Source of the DNA: Epiperipatus broadwayi
Lineage: Eukaryota > Onychophora > Udeonychophora > Euonychophora > Peripatidae
Direction: 5' to 3'
Assembly: GCA_028023455.1 (NCBI GenBank)
Contig: JAQFVV010012496.1
Coordinates: forward strand, 1,178,001-1,242,000
DNA length: 64,000 bases
In this document: positions 10,565 to 23,056 of the stretch, one piece after another
Position numbering within the stretch: position 1 is the first letter of the stretch
Layout: every line of letters begins with the position of its first letter
Notes under the pieces: model-generated
The model's database searches: none
What the model saw: the letters and a program-made list of their open reading frames with translations, nothing else
What the model was told of the DNA's origin: nothing
Translations under genes and position numbers: made by a program

Positions 10565-11640
10565 TCTTTAAACAGGCAAAACTCCATACAGTAGTGCCAC
10601 CCTGTGCCAACCAGAGTAATCAACGGATGCCAGAAGTCTTGTGCATAAAATCCCCATCTAGTGCCTACTCATCCAATATCCCCAGACTAATTTCTGGTTT
10701 GTGGTCTTCATCAGTGATGAGCCTTGGATCTGAGAGCAATGCACCTAGATCTTAGGATCTAATGCAACCCTCCAGCACCCACCTTTTATCTTTACTTAAC
10801 TACAAAACCATGAGAATGAAATTAAAAACAATATTTTCAATATACACTAAACATCCCATGATCACCATCTCTTATTCTAGCACATAACTGTTATTAAACA
10901 GGCAAAACTCTCCATACAGTAGTACCACCTTGTGCCAACCAGAGTAATCAATGGATGCCAGAAGTCTTGTGCATAAAATCCCCATCTAGTGCCTATTTAT
11001 CCAATATCCCCAGACTAATTTCTGGCTTGTGGCTTTTGTCAGTGAGGAGCCTTGGACCTGAGAACACTGCATCTAGATCTTAGGATCTTATGCAACCCTC
11101 CAGCAGCCACCTTTTATCTCTACTTAACTACAAAACCATAAGAATGAAATTAAAAACACAATAATATTTTCAATCTAAGCTCAATAGCTTATATAATCAT
11201 ATGGGTCTGAACTCAATTCATCACCCATACATTTTGGATCTTTGGCTCTTTGACAACTATAGCCACCATAATCCTATTAGGCAAGATTGATGGTAAATCA
11301 CTAAATATCACACGATCACCATCTCTTATTCTAGCACATAACTGTTATTAAACAGGCAAAACTCCATACAGTAGTGCCACCCTGTGTCAAACAGAGTAAT
11401 CAATAGATGCCAGAAGGCTTGTGCAGAAAATCCCCATCTAGTGCCTACTCATCCAATCTGTTTGGCACAGGGTGGCACTACTGTATGGAGTTTTACCTGT
11501 TTAATAACAGTTATGTAATGGAATGAGAGATGGTGATCATGTGATGTTTAGTGGTTTAACACCAAACCTGCCTAATAAGATAGTGGAGGCTATGGTTGTT
11601 AAAGAGCTTAGATACAGCTACATTTAAAAAAATAATTCAG
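10565..11640 (+). mobile_element. Family A head-to-tail multimer
   Basis: Three family A units follow one another in the same direction. The outer-end block CACTAAACATCCCATGATCA occurs at about 10844 and again, as CACTAAATATCACACGATCA, at about 11298, giving a unit of roughly 455 bp. A last inverted outer end (ATCATGTGATGTTTAGTGG) at about 11538-11560 makes the right part a fold-back. Each unit contains AACAGGCAAAACTC, CATACAGTAGT, CCCCAGACTAA and the complement of the hammerhead core. This shows family A occurs both as tandem multimer and as fold-back. Confidence 0.75.
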
Positions 11641-12055
11641 AAACAAATACTCTAATCAATTTCAAAATAATTAACTAATTTTCTTATAAAGTGACTAAAA
11701 AACTAAATTAAAATTATTAACCAATATTTATTTCTACTAATTATCATAAACAAATTTAAAATAATTTATTATTACAATGTATTATAATTTAATTATTTTA
11801 ATTTTATATGACATACTAGTTAGCCAGTCTTCATTATGATTATTGAGAAAGATGAAGAAAAATTAAAATTAATTAATATTTTGTAAACACCATCAAACAA
11901 TTATCACATTTTTCTTATTTAATATCTGATTTTAGATTATGTGCTAAAATATTAAATATATTTAGTTATTACAATATATGTGTGGCAAGGATGATGAACA
12001 ACGACTTAGAAACAAGAAAAGAATCTCTCAACACTTTATTAATTTAAAAACAAAC
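11641..12055. other. AT-rich DNA, no gene
   Basis: Nothing recognisable. Confidence 0.4.
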
Positions 12056-12073
12056 ACTAACTTTTATTATAAT

Positions 12074-12601
12074 CATAAAGCAATTTCTATATAGTGTGAC
12101 ATTGGTTTTACGAGCTTGTATCTACAAGTATGTGATATAGAGAATGTACCAATAGTGTGGTAAAAAAAATATTCAAAATCTCTATCTGGAATATTCTTAT
12201 CCCCAGACCAATTGTTTTTGAGCTTATGGCTCACCTCGGTGTGGTGCTAGAACATCCAGACACTAGATCTAAAATATCAACTCAAGAACCATCACTTATT
12301 TAATATGTACTATTCAAGTAGAATAGTTATTTAGGTTAGGTAGCTGAAGTTAACAACATTTTCTTGTCTGAAAATTTCAGAGTTTCTACTTGATTAGTAC
12401 ATATTAAATAAGTGCTGGTTCTTGAGTTGATATTTTCGATCTAGTGTCTGAATGTTTTAGCTCCTCACTGTGGTTAGCCATAAGCTCAAAATCAATTGGT
12501 CTGGGAGTAAGTGAATGTACTATTTTCTCACTGATGTGAGCCATAAGCCTGAAACCAATTGGTCTGGAGATAAGAATATTCCAGATAGAGATTTTAAATA
12601 T
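12074..12601. mobile_element. Family C fold-back element with near-perfect 16-bp target duplication
   Basis: The arms share CCAGATAGAGATTTT, AAGAATATTCCAGA, ACACTAGATC, GAACC and TTATTTAATATGTAC in inverted order. The right end has two hammerhead-like blocks in direct orientation (about 12468-12515 and 12534-12580). The second reads CTGATGT, GAGCC, ATAA, GCCT, GAAACC, AATT, GGTC, TGGAGA, so stem III (ACC/GGT with loop AATT) is perfect while A9 of the core is T. Flanks: TAACTTTTATTATAAT at 12058-12073 and TAACCTTTATTATAAT at 12602-12617. Confidence 0.7.
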
Positions 12602-12619
12602 TAACCTTTATTATAATAT

Positions 12620-13125
12620 TGTACAAAATTTAAAAATGATTTACACATATCATAGATTTAATAAATAATATTTAAAATATATAAAACTTTAGAAACTAAT
12701 ATTAAATAAGTAATTATAATAAACTAAAATAATTCATACTTCACTCTAAAATTATTTACAATCAGGATATAATATATTCTCTACTTTACTCCATTAACAT
12801 TAAGATACTTTTTAATATTTTTGTATTAAAAATATATCCACAAAAATATACCATTTGTATTTTTCATCAAATTACAAATGTTTCATCCATATATTCTTTA
12901 CAATATCCTTCAATTAATAGCATTATCTAATTACAATTCTATAACTTATTTTAGTCCTATTTTTATAAATAATATTTAAAGTGCACTCGATATTTGCACT
13001 CTCTCAATTATTTCTATTTTTATAATATTATTATAAAATAACTATTTAATTATTTTAAATATTCATTGAGATGGCACTTTACTGTATTATTTACAATAAT
13101 AAAAATAAATACATATAAGGCTTTA
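12620..13125. other. AT-rich DNA, no gene
   Basis: Nothing recognisable. Confidence 0.4.
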
Positions 13126-13129
13126 ACCT

Positions 13130-13320
13130 TACTACTAAGTGTCTTGAGTGCCTAATTTTACCATGAGAGGGACTTCTACAAATCTTTACACAAGATTACG
13201 ACTTTATAAAAATAAGAGCGGCCATCTTATCTTCAACCTACTTTCTAATTATATAGGAAAATCTGAAGCATTTTGATTTGAGAGTATGAAGCTAGTAAGT
13301 TCTTCACTAATGAAATCCAC
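13130..13320 (+). repeat. Dispersed ~170-bp repeat (family F)
   Basis: Shares GAGAGGGAC, then TACGACTTTATAAA or ATGACTTTATAAA, then TCTTCAACCTACTTTCTA, TATATAGG and GAAGCATTTTGATTTGAGAG with 21285-21480. Parts occur at 2395-2460 and, inverted, at 26225-26310. Each copy ends with a CTTCACTRATKA block near GTCCAC or ATCCAC, which may be a badly decayed hammerhead. Confidence 0.6.
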
Positions 13321-14041
13321 TACCTTGTTTAGAAATCAACATTCATGAAATCTTTCAATTCACAATGAGTTAATATTTAGATCTTATAATTAGAAATATT
13401 TCAAATCAATTTAAAGTTGTAAACATTAATTTTTATTAAGTGCATGGTCAGCACATAAATACATATTAGGCTTTAACTTTAACTATCAGATTTTCTTTTC
13501 AATATCATATCTCTTATACTTCACACTTTCATTCTGGATTTTGATCTCTGATATCCAATAAAAACATTCAAAATATATTTCTTCTTACATTCTTTTAACA
13601 TTCTATTTGTTTTGTCTTTCATAATTCTTCCACTAAGTTGATTTACCTTATCATGATTTGAAAGTTTAGTTACCATTACTTAAAGCTTTATTTCCTTATA
13701 AATTGTATATACCAGAGTGATTTTGCATGATAACAAGTGTGGGATGAATATCTTATAAAATTATAAGAAATGATACCATGGGCTTAATGTAACTTTACGC
13801 CACATTTTATCTTGTGTCTACCTTAATTTTTTATCTTGGTTACTATTTGAAGCTCTTACAGATTTTACAAAACTGTCCCTATCAATTATATCATAAATAT
13901 TTTGACTTATTCTATATTCTATCATACTATCTTTAAACAACACATCGCCAACACTACAGGATTTCCAATAAATCTACTTTCCTGTACCACTACTTAAAAT
14001 CTGACACTCCATATAAAATATGTGATATCACATAAAATATT

Positions 14042-14550
14042 CACATGATCATCTCTTATACTAGCACATAATTGTTTATAAACAAGGCAAAACTCTCCAT
14101 ACACTAGTGCCACCCTGTGCCAACCAAAGTAATCAATGGATGCTTAATGGTTTAATACCAATCCTGCCTAATAGGATAGTGGTGGCTATGGTTGTTAAGA
14201 GTCAAAGACACCAAAATGTATGGGTGCTGAACTGAGTTTAGACCCACATGACTATATAGGCTATTGAGCTTAGATTGAAATATTTTTGTGTTTTCAATTT
14301 TATTGTCAGTTTTATAGTTAAGTAGAGATAAAAGGTGATTGCTGGAGGGTTGCATTTGATCCTAAGATCTAGGTGCAGTGCTCTCATATCCAAAGCTCAT
14401 CACTGACAAAGGCCACAAACCAGAAACTAGTCTGGGGATATTGGAAGAGTAGGCATTAGATAGATTTTATGCACAAGCCTTCTGGCATCCATTGATTTGA
14501 TTATTCTGATTGGCACAGGGTGGCACTATTGTATGGATAGTTTTGCATTG
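14042..14550 (+). mobile_element. Family A fold-back element with 13-bp target duplication
   Basis: Left end CACATGATCATCTCTTATAC, right end GGATAGTTTTGCATTG. Flanked by CACATAAAATATT at 14029-14041 and 14551-14563. The hammerhead block in the right arm is CTGACAA followed by GAAACTAGTCTGGGGA, so the core is mutated. Confidence 0.85.
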
Positions 14551-14564
14551 CACATAAAATATTA

Positions 14565-17500
14565 TTCATCATTTCTCTAGGAACACCTAAACTTATCCTT
14601 AATACCTTTACTTTTGACATACCAAGAAGACTAAAAGACAAACCAATAGTTTTATGCTATAATTTATCATAAGTCTAATAAATCATTTATCATTAACTTA
14701 TAAAGAAGTCAATCATACATACACTTATACACTTGTAGTAATATTATTATAGATACATTGAATCCTTCATCATATACTTTCATTTAAATACACATATTAC
14801 CAATATCACACATTTATTTTACCTGATTCTGTGCTTAAAAAATAAATAATATCTTATAGCTTATTAAAAAATTAATATATTACCTTAATCATAATATTTT
14901 ATGATTATCATTGATGATTCTCTTGTGAATATCCCTTCTTTCATGTTATAGAATTATAATTTTTAAAAAAAAAATGATTTTTTTAAATTCAAAATATTGT
15001 AAAATAATTAAATATAAAATAATATATGAAATAAATAATTCTAATTTATTAATACTATCTTAATATTATAGTCAATACAACTAAAATAATGCAAACAAAA
15101 AGTTTTCAACTTTTGAATTAAATAAAAAAATCACAACATTACTAGGGAGTGTGTTGTTACCATGATGATATAACCAGCTGTTGTTTGATGAAAGAGATTT
15201 CTTTTCTCCCCTTTTCTCCCCTTAGTGCTATTCACCATTATTTGTAGCATAATTGAAAGATATGAATAAAAATCCAAACAAGAGCTATTTGATAATAACA
15301 ATAGTTTGATTACATTATTAGTTTATATTGCCGTCTATTATTTCTACGATTATTTCACCATTTAATCAAGATCTTATTATACTTTAAAAGGTTTCATTTC
15401 TTTTCTCAAACTTCCAAAATATATACTTGTAGAATTAAAAGTTCTAAGATTGCTTCTCCAAATAATTCATATTTAATATATTAATAAATTACCAATATTG
15501 AGATGATATTGAAGTTAGTAATTATAAACTTTCACTAATAATTAGTCTGTATTATGTTTTTCTTCTCTTAGGCTATTATAATCTTAATGATGTCATAAAT
15601 AAATCCATATATTAAAATATCAATAGTTTTAATGAATAAAAGTAATAAACTCTATCATTACTAAAGATAAGATTTAATAGAAAATGTTTTCTATCATTAT
15701 GCATATGAAAATTAATAAGAAAAAAAATCCTTCGCTCTTTTCATTTTATGTAGGCAAAATGGTTTGATAATTGCATTTTTTGTTGAAGTACATTTTAGCT
15801 ATTTATTTGTTTTTTTCTGTTATCATATGTTTGTAGTTAGCTCATGTAGAATATGAATGAGGATAGCTTGTTTTTTATTCCATGATGAAATTAATTAATA
15901 AACTTTTTAAAATATATCCCATGTCTTTTAAAATTATTATTATTACTTTTAATACTAAAACAATATTTTAATATATTTATATTGAAAAGTTTTAAGAAAA
16001 CAAAATACAGTTTCTTCTTTGAATGTTTTCTTAATGTATCTCCTCTTATTACCTGCTTATATTCTATTTATAGGAAAAATTTCACAATACTTGATAGATT
16101 AATTACTTTCAGATGTCTGGCAAAATTGAGTATTAATTACTCTTTACACTTTCAAAAGAATTGAAACTAATATTATTAAATCAATATTTCTTAATTTTAA
16201 AATTTAAATTATCTTTTAATAATAATATATTTTTATTAAAAATTACATTTTAACACTTAAGTTGAGTTTTGTAATATGCATTATTATTATAACTATTGAT
16301 TTGAGGAATTTTTTAATAAATTTAATATGAGTAAAAAAAATAACACTTATTATTTTATAATTAACAATTGCTTAAAATGTACCAGGAAGTAAATTTCACT
16401 TATTATTAAATGAAGATGTGTGTGCACATCTATTAACACATGTCTTTTCATTTATTTTATCTTTAATTAACTGATTTTAAAATAATAAATAAATAGCAAT
16501 TTTCAATTTGATTATTAATAATTATAAAAATATTAATTTTAATCTTTGTAACTACTGATTAAAAATACTTTTCATGATTTTAACTATTATTTACTTTTTT
16601 TACAATAAATAGTACAATTTATATATCAAACAAAACTTATTATAAATTTAGAATTACAACACTAAAATATTTTAAAGTAAAACAATTATATTTCATTTAC
16701 ATTTTTATTCATGTGTAGAACAAACAGTTGTTATATTTTGTGTTATATTTTGTGGGCAGTATATATATATATGTGTGTATTTAGATTTATTATACAAAGC
16801 ACATCCACTGTGCAAGTTGCAGAAACCATATGCCTGAAAAATATTAATCACTCAGTTAAGGCTGAGTGCTTTTGAGGTTCCATGCCTCATAATCATAGCC
16901 ATGTTAAAAACTACAGTATTGTTTGTATTAGAGTAAATATATGCAAACTAAATGCAAATGAGCTAGGTTGGCATAATATATGCAAACTAAATCCAAATGA
17001 ACTAGGTTGTCCATATTTTAGAAATATCAAAGCAGGGATAGTAAAATTAATTGGTTTAGTTTACCAGAATATTTATTAAATAACAGTATTTCTTAGATGG
17101 TCAAGATAAATTTAGTTGAAATAAATATCTGAGAACTTTATAGTTGTATGATTTATTTATTTTAAATAAATATTTGTAATATTATTTTTAAGCCTCGAAA
17201 TAAAAGTGAAGCAATTGTGAAAGATTGAAAAATTATTATTTTCTTCATTTTTAAACATCGTTCATAAATGTTGATTTGAAAATCTTACTGTGTATCATTT
17301 TGCCTGGCAATAACCTTGGCAACCTCTTTCAAATTTTTCCAGGAAAACCAAGAAACCCAAATGCATAATGAGAAATATACTGAACTGAGATATGAGCTGA
17401 TCAAATGGGTATAAACATGGAGTTTTGAAAAAACCAGAAAGTCTTCACAAATTTTATTGTAGTCAGAACCTAAGCAGGTTAACATTTTTAAATAGCCATT

Positions 17501-17800
17501 TTGTATGTTACCTAGATCATGATTGGCTAGGGTAATGGGTCTACACATTTAGCCTTTGTTAGGCAAAAATGACTTCTACTCATTGTACTAAGAAAAGATG
17601 AACAACAACAGATAAAACAGAAACTTATTAATTCATTGATTATTATTTCAAGAAATTTCATTTATTGTAATCAAGTGTTAATGGAAAATGGATAACTTGA
17701 CTTATGGACTATTATCTAATAATTTTAAAATCAATTGCTGAACTTTTTCAATTGGAAGTAATAATAAATAGCTGATATAATTGGAAAATTATATTTATTA
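14565..17800. other. Long AT-rich stretch without a recognised gene
   Basis: The longest stretch without assigned repeats. Open frames at 15982-16164, 16882-17079 and 17285-17548 show no motif I recognise. At 16940-17010 a block with TATGCAAACTAAATGCAAAT is tandemly duplicated, which explains the repeat in the 16882 frame. A host intron or intergenic region is the simplest reading. Confidence 0.45.
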
Positions 17801-17985
17801 ACTTCAATTTTAAATTCAACATTGCTCAATATATATGACTTGAAAGCACTAAATATTGAATAAGAATCAAGAATAGAATGAATCCATCTATTCTTGGGAT
17901 CCCTGATATATATATATTGCTTATAATAACTTCTTTCATATACACTTCAATGCAAAAAATTTTCTTAATAAAAGTTCCTTATTTT

Positions 17986-18024
17986 CCTGACAGTTTCGAC
18001 TGTCCAACAGTCTTCATCAGAGCT
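17986..18024 (-). ncRNA. Hammerhead ribozyme motif (family G, left arm)
   Basis: On the minus strand: CTGATGA, extra A, stem II GACTG/CAGTC with loop TTGGA, GAAA, CTGTC. The core boxes are intact. There is one extra A between the core and stem II, and stem III is only two pairs if intramolecular, so a dimeric form through the near-palindrome ACTGT is more likely. Confidence 0.6.
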
Positions 18025-18057
18025 TCTCAAACCACCTATTTAGCAGAGGAGGTTTGA

Positions 18058-18098
18058 GAAGTTCTGATGAAGACTGCTGGACAGTCGAAACTGTCAGG
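18058..18098 (+). ncRNA. Hammerhead ribozyme motif (family G, right arm)
   Basis: CTGATGA at 18064-18070, extra A, stem II GACTG at 18072-18076 pairing with CAGTC at 18082-18086 around loop CTGGA, then GAAA at 18087-18090 and CTGTC. Predicted cleavage is after C18095. Stem I is short on sequence alone. Confidence 0.6.
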
Positions 18099-18404
18099 AA
18101 AATAAAGAACTTTTATTAAGAAATTTTTTTTGCATTGAAGTGTATATGAAATAAATTATTATAAGCAATATATATATATATGAATATATGAAAATATGCA
18201 AAAAAAGTAAAGAAGAAGAATAAGGGTATATCTCTGATATTTATACACATATCTTTGTCAAATGACAAAAATATGCTTATAAATATCAGAGATCTCAAGA
18301 ATAGGTGGATTCATTCTATGTTTGATTATTGTTCAAGATTTAGTGCTTTCAAGTCATAGACTGAAAGAGGGAGATTTACTCCCTTTGTTTATTAACTTCA
18401 AATA

Positions 18405-19720
18405 AGTTGCTGATATTTATTTTTCAAATTATTGTAAAAAATGGTTTTCGTCACTTCAAAAAAATATGCATATTATGTCTCATTATTGTGAATTTATCTC
18501 ATCTTTAATTATGCAAGGAAAAACCTTAAATAATAATTCTTCAACTCAAATATGCTTTCGTAAACTTTGAGTCGTTTGGAGAAATGCTTACCTTTAATTC
18601 AAAAATTAACAAAATTCACACTGTTTATAAATGATAAACTATTTGCTAGATCGAATATATAATCAGAACTATTAGAAACATGGATTAAAGATTTATAAAT
18701 GAATGCTAATTCTTTGGAAAATTTTATAGCATCTTTTCAAATAGATTAAATTGTTGTGTGTAATAAACTACGAATTTGTCTCCAGTGCTTAAAGAAATGC
18801 ATTATGGATTATCACTGCTAAATAGTTAAATACCATTAAATAGATAATGGATTACTATTAAATGGATAATGGATTAAGAAAACTAAATATTTAAATGCCA
18901 CTCTTGATTTATGGATTATCAAAGGAAATATTAAATTTGATAAATGTCGAAGTTATAAACAATTTTAGAACAGATTGATGTGTTGAATATGGCTTACCTT
19001 AGATTAACAAGTATTTAAGTTGAGTTTATTAATCCTTATGCTGGGTTCCAGAATAGAATAAATTTATCAATCATTATTATCATGGGACTATAAAACGTAG
19101 GAGCATTATTTAATGCATTTCCCGATAATTGCTTCTTTCTCAGTTAGCTAATAATATTATTATTAATGTAATAAAGTTTCCTAAGATGTTACTATGCTAA
19201 TGTATAGGTAATACTGTATCTAATATTATTATTGATGATATTGAATGGGATTAAATATGATTTATTTTAGGCTTAGGTTCTATAAATATAAGTAACTATT
19301 AAACGTATATAAAACTGTGTTATATTGCAATTTATTATCTGTTTTATGGATTCTTAAGCTTCAATCTCAAAGTTAGACGGAGTTAATCATTCTTATTTAG
19401 ATAAATAGATCTGGAAGGAATATTTTATGCATCACTTTTATATGTTAGCACTAATATTTTAAATGTTATATAGTACTTAACCAGATATCCCAATGATCTA
19501 GTTATATTTTGTTACCAGAGTGGCACCCCTAATATTTAAGCCTGCAAATGAATCAATAATACTATCAAATTCACAATTGAAAATCGGAAGAAAAATGTTT
19601 AAATTTGTTTTTATAAATAAATAACTATACCTAACTAAACCATATTTTATATCACAAGCATTTTATGCAAAGGAAGAAATTTCATCCTTCCATATTTAAT
19701 AATCCATAAATTTTATTATG
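18405..19720. other. AT-rich DNA, no gene
   Basis: Several short direct repeats (TGGATTA with AAATAGATAATGG near 18800-18870) but no coding signal. Confidence 0.4.
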
Positions 19721-19733
19721 AAACATATTTTAT

Positions 19734-20103
19734 CCCAATAAACATCACATGACCACCACTTCTTATACTTGTGTATAGCTGTTGTTACCAATCCTGCCTA
19801 ATAGGATAGTGGTGGCTACGGTTGTTAAAGACCCAAAGACACCAATGGGTACTGAACTGAGTTCAGACCCATATGACTATATAAGCTAATGGACTTGGAT
19901 TGAAAACATTAAGGTGTTTTCAGTTTAAGACTCATAGTTTTGTAATTAAATGGAGATAAAAAGTGGCTGCTGGAGGGTTGCATTAGATCCTAAGATCTAG
20001 GTGCAGTGCTCTCAGATCCAAGGCTCCTCACTGATAAAGGCCACAAGCCAGAAACTAGTCTGGGGATATTGGATACATATAGTGAGTTTTGCCTGTTTTT
20101 AAA
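19734..20103 (+). mobile_element. Family A element with 13-bp target duplication
   Basis: Starts CCCAATAAACATCACATGAC and ends TTTTGCCTGTTTTT. Flanked by AAACATATTTTAT at 19721-19733 and 20104-20116. It has lost most of its left arm, so only the right arm is present; the hammerhead core reads CTGATAA and is mutated. Confidence 0.85.
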
Positions 20104-20497
20104 AAACATATTTTATGTGAAGCAAGTAATTCCACTATTGATAAACATATTTTTTTTTTACAAAGCAATCTGTAATGCTTTCAAATTCACATATCAAATA
20201 TAACAGATATTTTTTAAAATTTTAATTTAAATTTAGCTTTATTAATAAAGACAAATGTACTTTGTTGGGAACATTTCTGAAGTGTAACAACAGGCTGCAT
20301 CGTTCCAAACAATTTTGTTTTTCAATTTTTTAATTCTAATTCTAAGCTTGTGTTTTATACACAATTAATGAAGCTGTATAACAATAAACTAAGCATTTGG
20401 GGGGATTCTATATTCCCATATTCATAGCTCTTTTCCCTAATAGTTTGTGCATGCCACAGTAATGTATGCAAATTTATTCAATATGTAAATGGCCACT

Positions 20498-20825
20498 TTT
20501 TAGAGATTGTAAAGCAGATGTCTCTTCTATTGATCCTTTAAAATCTGTGATAAAATATGCCTCCTTCACTTTGCACTTTGCATCATTGTGCTCAGTGCAA
20601 ATTATCTTAGATGACATCAACTGGAAAGTGTGACCAGCAACTCTCTCATGCTCTACAAATATTGAGTTGCCTTTGACCTTAGTTCACATTCGGTTATATA
20701 TGGATTGGTGCTGCGATATCCTAGTGGTGATGTTTGCCTTGGTTTCTCTATAGTACATTGCTTGGCAACCTCTTTGGGGCAAGTAATCTTATACATGACT
20801 AGGGAGGGGGGTTAGTTTAGGTGTG
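20498..20825 (-). pseudogene. Penelope-like element relic, GIY-YIG endonuclease domain
   Basis: The minus strand reads, with one frameshift and one stop, YKITCP, then MYYRETKANITTRISQHQSI, then KGNSIFVEHERVAGHTF, TEHNDAKCKVKEAYFI. This is the C-terminal GIY-YIG endonuclease of Penelope-like elements: the YxGET-like turn, the arginine of the TTRISQH helix, and the KEAYFI helix with its glutamate. It is closely related to the relic at 53045-53720 (SIFLEYEKQAGHMF and KIKEAYFI) and more distant from the ORF at 36064-37245. No reverse transcriptase part remains nearby. Confidence 0.8.
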
Positions 20826-21284
20826 ATTTTTTTTCTTTGTATTGTTGATTAATCTATTAGTTGTAGAAGATGGGTGAAAGCCTACTTCAAAATCATTGGA
20901 AAGTGTTTTTTCTGACATTTATTTATATAATATTAAAATCTTTTGTTTAATTCACATTAAATCTTAAAAATAATTTGTTAAAGCACAAAATTAAAAAAAA
21001 CAATGGCTTTTCCATAGGCTGAGTACATCTGGTATGCTGTGTAAAAGTTATAATCTTTAAATAATGAGATTGTTAGGATGATCAGCTCAGCTCTGGGGTT
21101 TATAGTATCATGATTGTGCTGGCCATAAATAAATTAGTCCTATATCATATAAATAAAGTATGTATATTTTTAACAGAACTAAGTATAATTCTTAATCCTA
21201 AGTACCATCTACATAATTCTGAAGAAAATAATGTAAAATCCACACACACATATACAACAAATTCCATTATTGTCTAGTACATAT

Positions 21285-21480
21285 ATATTTAAGGCTATAA
21301 ACTTAATACTCTGTGCCTTGATGTTCAATTTGCCACTAGAGGGACCTCTGCAAATCTTCACATAAGATTATGACTTTATAAAGATAAGAGTGACCACTCT
21401 TATCTTCAACCTACTTTCTACTTATATAGGTGAATCTAAAGCATTTTGATTTGAGAGTGTGAAGCTGTTGCTTTCTGAAT
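21285..21480 (+). repeat. Dispersed repeat family F
   Basis: Second well-preserved copy of the repeat at 13130-13320. Contains GCCACTAGAGGGACCTCTGC, TTCAACCTACTTTCTACTTA and GAAGCATTTTGATTTGAGAG. Confidence 0.6.
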
Positions 21481-21787
21481 GGCAAAAAGACTGCTGAACA
21501 ATCATGTGTATTAGAATAAAAGCACAAAAGTTTTAATCTGGTATTAATAAATGCATTATAACGATTTAAAATAATGATTAAGTAATAATAATAATAATAA
21601 CAAATTACATCTGATTCTAGCATTACAAATATTATATAGATAACAATTGTCGTAATTGAATAAAACAATGAAATGTTTAAATTGTTTAGATTTAACCTAA
21701 TAACTTACTTATGCTTTTATATATATATATATATGATAAACAAAACAAGTTATAAATTCCGTAACTTGCTATAGCTTGCATTTTATC

Positions 21788-22272
21788 ATGACTAGATGGA
21801 GCTTTACCAATAGCTCACTATCAAGCTTTGTTTACATAAATGCTGAGAGAGATAGCATTCAATATCTCTTTCAAATTGTCTCCAACCTTTAAACCATGAT
21901 TTTGAGCTAGTTGGCTCATGTCAGTAAAGGATAAGAAGACCAGAAACTAGATCTAAACACCAACTCTACTAATCAGCACTTATGAAACACTTTTCTATCT
22001 AGTTTGTTTGACTGGATTTGAAGATATTTACGTATCTGAAAAATTCATGCTTTCAAGCTGATGGAAAAGTGTTTCATAAATGCTGATTAGTAGAGTTGGT
22101 GTTTAGATCTAGTTTCTGGTCTTCCTATCCTTTACTGACATGAGCCAACTAGCTGGAAGCCATGGTTTAAAGGTTGGAGACAATTTGAAAGAGATATTGA
22201 ATTCTATCTCTCTCAGCATTTATGTAAACAAAGCTTGATAGTGGGCTATTGGTAAAGCTCTATCTAGTGATA
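21788..22272. mobile_element. Fold-back element with highly similar ~215-bp arms
   Basis: The arms run from about 21788 to 22005 and from 22060 to 22272 with only a few differences; the loop is about 50 bp. Shared inverted blocks include GGAGCTTTACCAATAG, AATGCTGAGAGAGATAG and CCAACTCTACTAATCAGCA. Each arm carries ACTGACATGAGCCAACTAGC followed by a GAA or AAA box and the palindrome CCATGG, a strongly decayed hammerhead layout like family C. TA-rich microsatellites ending TATATG flank both sides (near 21719-21734 and 22272-22288), so the target may have been (TA)n. Confidence 0.7.
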
Positions 22273-22676
22273 ATATATATATATATATGTGTGTGTGTGT
22301 GTAATCATATAAAATATTTCAACTTAAATATACATTAAACCAGTTTAATAGTGCATTATTCCATCTGGTTTATGTACAAAGATTAAGTTCACTAAGATAT
22401 GAATACCTCATCTATCTATCTAGTATATATGAACACATATGTTTTACAATATGCTATATACAAAATAATAATTCAATTTTTAATAATTAATTTGCTTTTA
22501 AGATATATAAAACTCCATTATTCTTTTATATATAATTCATACGTGAATCTGAAGAAAATCTACACGCACATACACACACACACATGAGTATATAATATTT
22601 CAAATATCAATTTTAATTTACCTTTTAATTTATAAGACCTAATTTTTGTTATATATGTAATTCTTTTCATGTTAAT

Positions 22677-22976
22677 AGTGATGATGATGATAATGATAAT
22701 AATAACAACAATGATAATGATGATAATAGTAATGATGATGATGATGATAATAATAATAATGATGTAATAATAAAAATGATTATATAATAATGATGATGAT
22801 GATAATGATAACATTGAAGGTGATGATAATAATGATAATAATGGTGTAATAATAAAAATGATGTAATATAATAATAATGGTGATGATAATGATGATAACA
22901 ATGAAGATGATGATGACAATAATGATAATAATAATGATGATGATGAAAACGATGATGATGGTGATGATAATGTTTG
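22677..22976. repeat. (GAT/AAT)n trinucleotide microsatellite
   Basis: About 300 bp of GATGAT, AATAAT and GATAAT with interruptions. Read in reverse it opens Ser/Ile/His-only frames that are not genes. Confidence 0.95.
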
Positions 22977-23056
22977 ATCACTGTTAAATTAACTCAACAG
23001 TGAAGAGTTGACTAATAATTGAAATTGGAGTATAAATTACTAATCATTATGGAAAA

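Larger units (their letters stand above)
17808..18387. mobile_element. Fold-back element (family G) with paired hammerheads and 14-bp target duplication
   Basis: Long arms (about 17831-18030 and 18045-18358) meet at CACCTATTTAGCAGAGG. Each arm carries a hammerhead-like block facing outward, at 17986-18024 on the minus strand and 18058-18098 on the plus strand. Outer blocks GACTTGAAAGCACTAAAT and ATTTAGTGCTTTCAAGTC are exact inverts. The flanks are TTTATTAACTTCAA at 17794-17807 and 18388-18401. The sequence 3' of each ribozyme (AATAAAGAACTTTTATTAAG) resembles the segment after the ribozyme downstream of the Penelope ORF at 37850, so the arms may derive from a Penelope terminal repeat. Confidence 0.8.

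Noticed and set aside
22560-22981. His/Ser-rich minus-strand frames
   Set aside because: Translations of the GAT/AAT microsatellite.
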